Assembly: GCA_010356995.1 (NCBI GenBank)
Contig: ML996713.1
Coordinates: 92,022-118,086, forward strand
Reading direction: 5' to 3'
Source of the DNA: Trichodelitschia bisporula
Lineage: Eukaryota > Ascomycota > Dothideomycetes > Phaeotrichales > Phaeotrichaceae
Length of the DNA: 26,065 nucleotides
Numbering within the stretch: position 1 is the stretch's first letter; every line of letters begins with the position of its first letter. Shown in pieces: positions 15,304 through 23,120 of this stretch. The notes below the pieces were generated by a model that was not told the DNA's origin, searched no databases, and was given only the letters and a program-made list of their open reading frames with translations. The translations under genes and the position numbers were made by a program.

Positions 15304-17739
15304 TCAACCTTGGTCTTGAACCCATGAGGTGGGCCCGCTGAAGAACGCGATGGAGGTCAATTTTCGTCCAAGATTTCGCGCTCTATTATATCTTTGGACT
15401 CGCCATTCCCATCGAGCTGGCCAGGCCTCCCATGGTCCCCGATCCCAGGCTGACGAAACGCCAGCTAGCATGATCAACCACCTCATCGAGCTTACCCTCA
15501 CCTTTAGGGCCGTGCTCTGGATCCCCCGTAGCCGAAATCTGCTGCAGTCAGCGTATTTCTTCCCCAGAAATCTCTTAGAGGAATCTCCTCTTAACGTACT
15601 ACTCTCTCTGGCATGAAGCTTGACATGATCCCAGAGTTTTTTCCAGTCCGGGTAGCAGGTCTTCGCACAGTAGGGACAAGGAAACGCCCCATCGACATCT
15701 CTGCAGCCCCCCTGCTCCCGCGTGGAATCAATAAAGCTGAGATGCCCCTTAACATGAGAGCTGAAGGGCTTCCAATGTCTGTAGATTCCCGCACAGTAGG
15801 GGCAAGGAAGCATGTTATTGGCATCTCGGCGAAAGCACTGCTCGCCATTGGCTTCCTTTCCCTTCTCTTTTTTGGTCTTGTCATCGGCTTCCTTTCCCTT
15901 GTCTCCTTTGATCTTGTCATCGGCTTCCTTTCCCTTGTCTTCTTCGCCCTCGTCATCAGCTTCCTTTCCCTTGTCTTCTTCGGCCTTGCTAACGGCATCC
16001 AACCCAGTGCCTCCATCCCCCTGGTTGCCAGGGAATGACTGGTTGACGTGCGCGTGTTGACGGCAGGGTGGGATATAAGCAGAGGTAATAGGGAGCGTGC
16101 TCGCGTGGCTGCTCGCCGCTGTGCCTCGAGGCTTTCCCCTGTCCTCTCCGCCCTCGTCGACAACTTCCGACCTAGTAGTACCTCCGCCGCCCCGGTCGCC
16201 AGGGAATGACCGGTTGACGGGCGCGTGTTGATCGGCGGGTGGGAAATAGGCAGGGGTAACAGGGAGCGTGCTCACGTGGCTGCGAGACTCTGTGCCTAGA
16301 GGCTTTCCCCTATCCTCTCCGCCCTTGTCGACGACATCCGACCTAGTACCTCCGCTGCCCCGGTCGCCAGGGAATGACCTATTGACGGGCGCATGATGAC
16401 GGTGGGGTGGGATACAGGCAGGGGTAACAGGGAGCGTGCTCGCGTGGCTGCGAGACTCTGTGCCTAGAGGCTTTCCCCTGTCCTCTCCGCCCTTGTCGAC
16501 GACATCCGACCTAGTACCTCCACCGCCCCGGTCGCCAGGAGATGGCTGGTTGTCGAGCGCGTATTGATCGGCGGGTGGGAAATAGCGAAGCTTAATATAG
16601 GGTAAATTGTCGCGGCTGATTCCTATGCGCAGATATATTCCCATATCATCTTCGGCCGTTCCATCGTCTTCCTCGGCCTTGTCGACGGCATCCGACCCAG
16701 TGCCTCCACCGTCCCGGTCGCCAGGTGATGACTGGTTGACGAGCGCGTCTTGACGGTGGGGCGGGACATAGGGGGTGATGAAGAGCGTGGTCACGCCGCT
16801 GCGAGACGCTGTGCCTTCATCGCCCCGGTCACCAAGGAATGACTGGTTGATGAGCGCGTTTTGAGATGGGGGTAGGAAATGGCGAATCCTAACGTATTGT
16901 GTATTGTCGCGGCTGATTCCCATGCGTGTTTCTACTCCCATATCACCCTCGGCCATTCCATCGTCTTCTTTAGCCTGGTTGTCGACAACCCACCCAGTGC
17001 TTCTACCGCCATTGACGTCAGGAATTGCTCGGTTGACGAGCACGAATGGACGGTGGGTTGGGATGGAGCGAGGGGCAACGTATGGGGTGTAGCTAGGGCC
17101 AGTGTGGGGTACGTTGTCGACGGCACCCGACCCAGTACCTCCACCGTCCCGGTCGCCGGGGAATGGCTGGTTGGCGAGCGCGTGTTGACGGTGGGGTGGG
17201 ATATAGCCAGGGCCAATGTCGGGTACGTTGTCAACGGCATCTGACCGAATTCCTCCACCGCCCTGGTCGCTAGGGAATGACTGGTTGACGAGCACATGCT
17301 GACGGTGGGGTGGGATATAGGGTGCGTTGTCGCGGCTGCGAGATGCTGTGCTTGGAGTCTCTCCCCTACCCTCTTCGGCCTTGTCATCGGCTTCTTTTCT
17401 GCAGTCCTCTTCGGCCTCCTCCACAGCATCCAACCAAGTTCCTATACCGCCAGGGTCCCTATGAAATAAGTGGCCAACGAGCGCGTGCTGACGGTGCGGT
17501 GGCACATAGGGTGCGTTGTCAAGGCTGCGAAATGCTGTGCTTGAAAAATCCTCCCCGTCCTCTTCGGCCTTGCCATCGGCTTCCTTTCCACCATCCTCGT
17601 CGACCTCGTAAATTGTTTCCAAACTCTGGTTTTCTCCGGCCTCATCAACGGCGTTTTTTTCCTTGTATTCTTCGGCCTTGTCAACGGCATCCGATCCAGA
17701 GCCTCCACCGCCCGGCTCTCCAGCAAAGAACTGCCCCAT
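15304..17739 (-). CDS. Repeat protein part with two C2H2 zinc fingers (3' part of a split gene)
   Basis: Open frame of 811 aa from the ATG at 17739, but that ATG falls in the middle of a repeat unit, so it is unlikely to be the original start. The frame is open back to the stop at 17842-17844, and the repeats match those of the upstream gene in the same frame. It holds about eleven copies of a ~31-residue core, best Y-I-P-P-H-R-Q-H-A-L-V-N-Q-S-F then P-G-D-R-G-G-G-G-T-G-S-D-A-V-D-K, with Glu/Asp/Lys spacers. Next come four copies of a 12-residue unit (D-K-G-K-E-A-D-D-K). Then two classical C2H2 fingers: C-P-Y-C-x12-H-V-K-G-H at 15742-15804 and C-P-Y-C-x13-H-V-K-L-H at 15613-15678. The last ~95 residues have different composition, and an unmodelled intron there (a minus-strand GTAAGC near 15500) is possible. 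Possibly a nucleic-acid-binding protein; function unknown. Confidence 0.55.
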   Translation of the reverse strand: MGQFFAGEPGGGGSGSDAVDKAEEYKEKNAVDEAGENQSLETIYEVDEDGGKEADGKAEEDGEDFSSTAFRSLDNAPYVPPHRQHALVGHLFHRDPGGIGTWLDAVEEAEEDCRKEADDKAEEGRGETPSTASRSRDNAPYIPPHRQHVLVNQSFPSDQGGGGIRSDAVDNVPDIGPGYIPPHRQHALANQPFPGDRDGGGTGSGAVDNVPHTGPSYTPYVAPRSIPTHRPFVLVNRAIPDVNGGRSTGWVVDNQAKEDDGMAEGDMGVETRMGISRDNTQYVRIRHFLPPSQNALINQSFLGDRGDEGTASRSGVTTLFITPYVPPHRQDALVNQSSPGDRDGGGTGSDAVDKAEEDDGTAEDDMGIYLRIGISRDNLPYIKLRYFPPADQYALDNQPSPGDRGGGGTRSDVVDKGGEDRGKPLGTESRSHASTLPVTPACIPPHRHHAPVNRSFPGDRGSGGTRSDVVDKGGEDRGKPLGTESRSHVSTLPVTPAYFPPADQHAPVNRSFPGDRGGGGTTRSEVVDEGGEDRGKPRGTAASSHASTLPITSAYIPPCRQHAHVNQSFPGNQGDGGTGLDAVSKAEEDKGKEADDEGEEDKGKEADDKIKGDKGKEADDKTKKEKGKEANGEQCFRRDANNMLPCPYCAGIYRHWKPFSSHVKGHLSFIDSTREQGGCRDVDGAFPCPYCAKTCYPDWKKLWDHVKLHARESSTLRGDSSKRFLGKKYADCSRFRLRGIQSTALKVRVSSMRWLIMLAGVSSAWDRGPWEAWPARWEWRVQRYNRARNLGRKLTSIAFFSGPTSWVQDQG
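15613..15804 (-). other. Pair of C2H2 zinc fingers
   Basis: Finger 1 lies at 15804-15742 and finger 2 at 15678-15613, both beginning C-P-Y-C and ending H-V-K-x-H. Spacing CX2CX12-13HX3H fits the classical fold. These are the only recognised domains in the repeat gene. Confidence 0.85.
15851..15994 (-). repeat. 36-nt coding minisatellite, four copies
   Basis: Four units encode 12-residue repeats of the form E-E-D-K-G-K-E-A-D-D-K, highly charged, directly before the first zinc finger. Confidence 0.85.
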
Positions 17740-18020
17740 GAGCCCGAGTTGGCGGTAGGGTGGGATATAGCGAGGTGTGTTGGAAGCATTGCGGCTGACT
17801 GATACTGCGCTTAGAAATCTTCCCCTATCTACTCCGGCCTCCTAAACCGTTTCCTTTCCTTTGTCCTCCGGGGCCTTTAAAGCAATATCCGACACACGGC
17901 CCTTCTCAACGGCCTCCGACCCAAAGCCCCTGCCAACGGCATCAGGCCCAGTGCCTCCAACGCCTTGGTCATCAGAGGATAACGGGTTATCGAGCGTGTG
18001 TTGAGGGAGGGGAGCGATGT
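15995..18020 (-). repeat. Long coding tandem array, ~31-residue core, about 12 copies
   Basis: The core P-P-H-R-Q-H-A-L-V-N-Q-S-F-P-G-D-R-G-G-G-G recurs about twelve times with spacers of variable length, so repeat pitch is about 90-220 nt. Neighbouring copies near 16140-16560 are the most alike, which suggests recent expansion there. The array spans the in-frame stop at 17842. Confidence 0.88.
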
Positions 18021-20766
18021 AGCGGGGAGGGACCCATGGGCGAGAGTCGTAGCTAGGAGGAACATAGTGGCGGCGGTAGGGCTCCCAGCGGGGTCTCCAA
18101 GATCCTTCGCTTGGAGACCTCACCTTATCCCATTCGGCCCTGTCATATCCGCCGCGGAGCGAGAAAGTAACCGATTCACCATCCGCCGCATCGGCTTGAT
18201 CCTCATCGGCGAACCTATTTCCGCACGATGGTTGATCAGAGCCAGTGCCTCCACCGCCTTGGTCAACACGTTGCTGAGGGTGAGGGGGCCTGGAGTGGGC
18301 AGGGATATTGGGGAGCCAGAGTTGCCAGATCTGGCTCCAAGGGTCTTCGCTTGGAGACTCTCCCCTATCTTCTTTAGCCTTGCCCTCGGTTTCCTTTCCT
18401 TTCGCCTCTTGACTCCTGTCAACCTCATCCGGCCCATTTCCAGACGGCGGTTCCTCAGCTTCCTCTCCGCTGGTGTCCTCATCCGCAGAACCGTGTCCGG
18501 GCGGTGGTTGATCAGACCCAGTGCCTCCACCGCCTTGGTCATCACGGAACTGAGGGCTGGGGGGGCTGAAGTGGGGAGGTGGGCGGTTGTAAGCATCCCA
18601 GATGGGCCCGTAAAGTGATCTGCTTAGAGACTTCCCTCCGTCATCTTCGGCCTCGTCATCGGCTTCCTCTCCCTTATCCTCTTCGGCCTTGTCAACCGCA
18701 TCCAACCCACCTCCAGGCAGCTTTTCTTCGGACCCATGTCCGCCGTGGTCTGAGGAAGCAATCAAAGTATCGTCCGAGAAAGTAATCGAATCCTCATCCG
18801 GCGTATCATCTTGCCTCGAACAGGCAGAACCGTGTCCGGACTCATCCCCACCCCGGTCCGAGATGGAATACAAATCATCCTGCTCCTCCTCGTCAGGGCC
18901 GACTCCGGGCGATGGTTGAGCCTGGGGTGGGCTGTAGTGGCGAGGAATGTACGGGGCGTAGATGGAGGGGGTCTCTGGTTCCCGTCCGGTGCTTTGCGGT
19001 TCCGTGCATGGACAGTTGCGCAGCATGGCATCGTCCGCCGTCCTCACAATCCGAAGATCCCATGCTCTCTCCCCGCCGTGCGTAGGCTTGAACGGATCGC
19101 TGGGGCGCGCGAGCAAAAAAGGCCCAACGGGCGCCGGGTTAGGCGGGAGCAGAAGGTCGACTAGCGCGGGGAAATCTGACTGAGCGGGCGCCAGATCAGC
19201 GACAGTGACGTGAGGAACGAGGGCCTGGGCGGGTGTAGAGGGTTCCTCGCAGGACGTGCCAGTTGGTGTGGTCCAGGAGTTGAGTTGAACAACATCGTCA
19301 TCTTCCTCTGAGTCTTCAGGAGTGAGTGTCAAATCCCACTCGTGGTTCGCAGCTAGGGTCAATTGTATGAGCCAGGGGTATGTGCCCACCTTCGGCGCCG
19401 TTGTGGTGACGGGTGGAGCGGGCACCGTTTTGGTGACAGGCGGAGCGGGCTTCGGTGGGGCGGTGGAGGATTGAGAGGGGGTGTGCGGTCCCTTGCTCGG
19501 GCCGTGAGATAGTGCGCTCGGAGCGCTGCACGGAAGGGAGTTGTCTGCAGAGGAAGACTGAGCGCGTTCTGGCTGGCTCTGCTGAGCCACGGGAGGTTGC
19601 CCATGCTGAGGCACGAGCGATTGCCCATGCTGAGGCACAAACGGCTGGGCATGTGCAGACACGAACGAATTTCCATGCTGAGCCTTGAGCGGTTGGCCAT
19701 GCGTAGGCACGTATGGTTGTCCATGCTGAGGCGCGAGCGGCTGACCATACTGAGGCACGAACGGATGACCATGCTGAGGCATGAACGCTTGGCCATGCTG
19801 AGGCACGGGCAGCTGGTGACTTTGCCAGTAGCCCGGGAGCTGAGCAGGCCCCAATTGGCCATAATGAGGCTCGAAGGGGTTGTGAGGTGCGAATGGGCCC
19901 TGACATCCAAATGGGCCGTGAGGCCCAAATACGCCCTGAGGCCCAAATACGCCCTGAGGCCCAAATACGCCCTGAGGCGCAAATAAGTGCTGAGGCGCGA
20001 ATAAGTGCTGAGGCGCGAATGGAAACTGAGGCGCGAATGGATGCTGAAGGGGCGGGGGGTTGGAGCCGAAGCCGGGGGGTACACGGGGGACTTCGCGGGC
20101 AAAAGGGTCTGTCTCGTGGAAGCTGTACGCCCATTCGCGCTGAGTAGTGGCATCTTCCGGCCTTGCGAAATAGAAATTTGCGTTGCCGCTCCACACGGGC
20201 GGGGGCGGCTCGGTGGCTTGCCCTGGGAATTCGGGACCTCGCTGGCCATACTCAAATGCGTGGGGCTGTATGGGTGGTGAAGTTAGCCGCCGGCCGTGGG
20301 GTATACGGGGGACTTTGCGGGCGAAAAGGCCTCTCCGGTAGAAGTCGTGTGCGGATTCGGGTAGAGTAATGGCATCTTCCGGTCTTTCGAAGTCAAAATT
20401 TGCGTTCCCGCCCCACACGGGCGGGGGCGGCTTGGTGACTTGCCCTGGGAATGCAGGGCCTCGCTGGCCATACTCGGGCGCGTGTGAATGGATAGGTGGT
20501 ATCGTGGGTCGCCCGCCGCGGGGCCAGAGATATGAGCTGGGCTGTGCGATGTTCGAGTCGGGATAATGGGCTCCACCGGTTGTGGGACAAAGGGACCGAC
20601 GTGTACCGGCTCCAGGACGGGAGGACTGACTTCTACCGGCTGCAGGACAAGAGGCCTGACCTCTACCATTTGTAGAACGAGAGGAATGACCTCTACCGGT
20701 AGATCTCCCGGCGGATGGTTGGTTCTGAAGGTTCTCAGCGGCGTCTTTATTGCTAGACGGGTCCAT
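17842..20766 (-). CDS. Giant nested-repeat low-complexity protein (5' part of a split gene)
   Basis: Unrecognised protein of 974 aa starting M-D-P-S-S-N-K-D at 20766. A further in-frame ATG at 20919 would add 51 residues of unlike composition and has a weaker context. In order it shows: ~10-residue Gly/Arg/Ser repeats (about residues 20-70); a tandem duplication of ~72 residues containing P-P-P-V-W-x-G-N-A-N-F; a 6-residue array of the type L-F-A-P-Q-H / V-F-G-P-Q-G; a 9-residue array V-P-Q-H-G-Q-P-x; a Pro-rich region; an acidic region; then the first copies of the unit Q-G-G-G-G-T-G-S-D that continues in the next frame. No signal peptide, membrane segment or known domain. The frame ends at a TAG, beyond which the same repeat continues in frame to 15304. 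It may be an intact shorter protein or the 5' part of a gene that once coded about 1,820 codons. Confidence 0.65.
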   Translation of the reverse strand: MDPSSNKDAAENLQNQPSAGRSTGRGHSSRSTNGRGQASCPAAGRSQSSRPGAGTRRSLCPTTGGAHYPDSNIAQPSSYLWPRGGRPTIPPIHSHAPEYGQRGPAFPGQVTKPPPPVWGGNANFDFERPEDAITLPESAHDFYRRGLFARKVPRIPHGRRLTSPPIQPHAFEYGQRGPEFPGQATEPPPPVWSGNANFYFARPEDATTQREWAYSFHETDPFAREVPRVPPGFGSNPPPLQHPFAPQFPFAPQHLFAPQHLFAPQGVFGPQGVFGPQGVFGPHGPFGCQGPFAPHNPFEPHYGQLGPAQLPGYWQSHQLPVPQHGQAFMPQHGHPFVPQYGQPLAPQHGQPYVPTHGQPLKAQHGNSFVSAHAQPFVPQHGQSLVPQHGQPPVAQQSQPERAQSSSADNSLPCSAPSALSHGPSKGPHTPSQSSTAPPKPAPPVTKTVPAPPVTTTAPKVGTYPWLIQLTLAANHEWDLTLTPEDSEEDDDVVQLNSWTTPTGTSCEEPSTPAQALVPHVTVADLAPAQSDFPALVDLLLPPNPAPVGPFLLARPSDPFKPTHGGERAWDLRIVRTADDAMLRNCPCTEPQSTGREPETPSIYAPYIPRHYSPPQAQPSPGVGPDEEEQDDLYSISDRGGDESGHGSACSRQDDTPDEDSITFSDDTLIASSDHGGHGSEEKLPGGGLDAVDKAEEDKGEEADDEAEDDGGKSLSRSLYGPIWDAYNRPPPHFSPPSPQFRDDQGGGGTGSDQPPPGHGSADEDTSGEEAEEPPSGNGPDEVDRSQEAKGKETEGKAKEDRGESPSEDPWSQIWQLWLPNIPAHSRPPHPQQRVDQGGGGTGSDQPSCGNRFADEDQADAADGESVTFSLRGGYDRAEWDKVRSPSEGSWRPRWEPYRRHYVPPSYDSRPWVPPRYIAPLPQHTLDNPLSSDDQGVGGTGPDAVGRGFGSEAVEKGRVSDIALKAPEDKGKETV
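19579..19818 (-). repeat. 27-nt coding minisatellite, about 9 copies
   Basis: Encodes the 9-residue unit V-P-Q-H-G-Q-P-F/L-x. On the plus strand each copy shows CCATGCTGAGGCAC or a close variant. Confidence 0.88.
19865..20050 (-). repeat. 18-nt coding minisatellite, about 10 copies
   Basis: Encodes a 6-residue unit: F-G-P-Q-G-V and F-A-P-Q-H-L types. Three consecutive central copies are identical at DNA level (19920-19975), a sign of recent duplication. Confidence 0.9.
20069..20505 (-). repeat. Tandem duplication of about 216 nt within the coding frame
   Basis: The segments at about 20069-20279 and 20285-20505 align along their length; both contain CACACGGGCGGGGGCGGCT and encode P-P-P-V-W-x-G-N-A-N-F. 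They differ at many positions, so this duplication is older than the 18-nt array. Confidence 0.85.
20570..20705 (-). repeat. 30-nt coding repeat near the start of the giant gene
   Basis: About four to five diverged units encode A-G-R-S-T-G-R-G-H-S-like decapeptides rich in Gly, Arg and Ser. Confidence 0.65.
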
Positions 20767-20919
20767 TGTAATAAGATAAAAACTAATGACGGGTAAATCT
20801 GCTTCTAGAACTAGTGATTGATGTTCTCGGTATGAATCTTGCTGTGAGACAATGAGGGCGGAGATGGTGTTTTTTTTCCATCTCTGTTGGCAGGTGGAAA
20901 GAACGGTCTTGACGATCAT

Positions 20920-21799
20920 ACAGCCAGACTACTTTCTTTCCGTTTCTCGCAGTATGCAAGTGCTGTAGGACCGCGATGCAAGTGGCACTGACCTAGCAGT
21001 CGTGGCGGCCACGGCGCTCGTGGTGACTGCCAAACACAACCGACCGTTCTGGACCGCCGAGCAGGGGAGATAGGTCCTAATCCCATCCCGGGGAGTGTGA
21101 AACCTCGCACTTGGTTAAGTTAGCTTTGCAGAGTATGTGTATCAGTGAGAATACCCAGGCTAAATGATATTCGAAGACTTGTGTCCCTGCAAGTGGCGTC
21201 ACGGATAGCCTTACACGTGATCTCCTCTCTCAGCCTCGTCCCTCATCTCTCAAGCCCTGATCAAGATAATACTCACCCACCTTCTCAATAAGCCCGGAGC
21301 ACACTCCTAGCCCCCAGCTGCGTCATCGGCCTGCAGCCACCAATTACTTTTACCATTTAGATTTACACGTCACTTCATTCAGCACATACGGCCATAGGTC
21401 GGAGAATGCAACTACGTTCGCGTTCCCAATTTGGTAAAACTCTGAATTTAGACTAGCGTCAGACATCCTCTGTCGTCAGGTGGCGAATATTGTACAATTA
21501 AAGTTGCCATTATTAAGCGCGGGACTACGGAAGGGAACTGTCGATTCTGCTTTTCAACTTTTCAAAACTTCAGGACGACGAATATGGCGTCCTTAGATGC
21601 CTTCGGTAGGGGCGCTGTTAGATGGTCCTTAGGAGGGCTGGGAGGCAAACTGCTTAATGCTCTGACTTAAATCTCCCCGAAGACCAGTGCGGGTTCAGAA
21701 GTCAACCTTCTGCCCTCGATCTCAATGTCGACGCACAACTTCGCTCACCTTCTCTCTAGGCTGAAAAGCCTCCGATATTCCTAATGGAGATGCACTTTT
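20920..21799. other. Intergenic region upstream of the giant repeat gene
   Basis: No supported gene. It should contain the promoter of the minus-strand repeat gene, but no clear TATA box was found. Short inverted arms GCAGTC/GACTGC lie near 20996-21032. The right end (from about 21580) may belong to the recombinase relic. Confidence 0.45.
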
Positions 21800-22480
21800 C
21801 AGTGACCCTAAAAAGTGTATGGCGGAGGCTGACCCTGAGCTGGTTATGTTGTTCCTGAAATGGACTCTGGACACGCAAACGAGAATCCGAAAAGGGATAA
21901 CTATTACGGCCTACTATGACCGGGTGGCACGCCGCTCAAAGGCAAATGCCACATCACCGAATGTGGAGCCTTGAGTACAGGAAGCGGGTTCTTTCAGTAA
22001 GAAACTCATCTTGATAAACTCAAAACTAATTTTGTATAGTTCATCTCTTTGGATTCAGCCTCTGAGCATGGACTCAGTAGAGAACGGCAGCCGAAGCCTG
22101 TCCTAAGCTTTGCCGATATGGCCATCCTTCTCAACCACCTTTGGAAATGGGACAGGCTGCAGTATACCAACGAGAGATTACGAGTCCAAGTGGCCTTGGT
22201 TATACTGATTTCGATGACTACGGCAACAAGGCCAGCGGCATTGCTAGAGCCGGTGTACGCCAAACAAGGTCATGGGGAACTACCCAAAGTTCTTCGTTAT
22301 GAGCATGTCAGGCTCCTTAGTCCGCGATTCCGAACGGATGAGACAAAAGTTGGTTCTGGGAATCAACCTTGTCTTTCACAAAGGATACGAGCGAAATCCC
22401 AGACCGCAAGTAACTTCAGTTTGGCATTTACATGCTAATAATCTTCTACAAGAACCACCCGCATTCTTACCGAGATAGAG
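21800..22480 (+). mobile_element. Decayed DUF3435 tyrosine recombinase (Crypton/Starship-captain type)
   Basis: Conceptual reading of the plus strand gives family-like stretches in more than one frame. One near 21820-21975 includes L-F-L-K-W-T-L-D-T-Q-T-R-I-R-K-G. One at 22030-22330 includes L-N-H-L-W-K-W-D and E-R-L-R-V-Q-V-A-L with T-A-T-R-P-A-A-L-L-E, then L-R-Y-E-H-V-R-L. One near 22350-22410 includes F-H-K-G-Y-E-R-N-P-R-P. These match, from memory, the DUF3435 pattern (W..D...Y..ER.R.Q.AL, T.TRP.AL, HKG..RNPRP) found in fungal Crypton and Starship recombinases. The reading is broken by stops and at least one frame change, so it is a relic of a DNA element and not a working gene. The segment after H-K-G, which would carry the catalytic C-terminal part, is not visible. 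Confidence 0.75.
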
Positions 22481-23120
22481 GAGCCCATCTTTGATCCTAG
22501 AATACTCCTGCTGGTTCTCGCATTCTGTTAAAATGAAGTGCGAACTTGACTGAGTTGCTTGATCGACTAGCAGTGGAAAGTGAGCTGACGATATACCTCG
22601 CCAGGAGACGACCCCTGTCTCCTGGCTCCGCTCCAGCCACCCCAGGTTGCCGCCACAAATTCAACATATCTCCTCCATCAGAACAGTCTGTATGCTCCGT
22701 CTGTCCCTCACTGCTCTGCCAAACTCCCACCCAAAACCATGACCGCCACTCCGGCATCCTCCTGAGCCTGTTTATGCTCGAGCCCTGGCCAGTCTCGATA
22801 TCTCGTACAGCATCTACGACGCGGGCACAGACGACGCAAGCAGCGTGGGCGGTGCAACATGGATAAACAACCGGGTATGTCCTCCAGCGAAGTCTTCGTC
22901 TATGAACTGATCAGTTCGTAGGAGAACTTGATGCCCCGTAGCATGTGGCTGTGTCTCCAATCTCGTCCTCTCCGCGCCCGACAGCTCACAGCCTCATTCT
23001 TGGCATTCTGCCCCGCAGTTGAGCTCAGCTCGAAGCCCCAAAGCCTCGCCTTTAACCTCCAGTTCCACTCCTGCATTTTCACAAGTCCGCAATTTCTTGA
23101 CTAGCATCATTATTTCCAAG
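22481..23120 (+). promoter_or_regulatory. Upstream region of the NLR gene, with a possible leader intron
   Basis: No complete gene. A GTATGT...CTGATC...TAG arrangement at 22875-22921 (47 nt) looks like a fungal intron and could lie in the 5' leader of the NLR gene. Just before it the plus strand reads A-R-A-L-A-S-L-D-I-S-Y-S-I-Y-D-A-G, which looks coding-like but is not joined to any start. It may be a remnant of another gene. Confidence 0.4.

Noticed and set aside
15613-16060. Plus-strand open frames with strings of Phe/Leu/Ser that look like membrane segments
   Set aside because: They are the antisense of the K-G-K-E-A-D-D repeat; regular repeats keep several frames open on both strands.
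17842-17898. An intron that would remove the in-frame TAG of the repeat gene
   Set aside because: The GTTTAG donor is weak and pairing it with the nearby AG sites shifts the reading frame; no good branch site.
19597-20147. Plus-strand frames with Arg/His-rich repeats opposite the giant gene
   Set aside because: Antisense products of the 18- and 27-nt repeats; no start context or domain.
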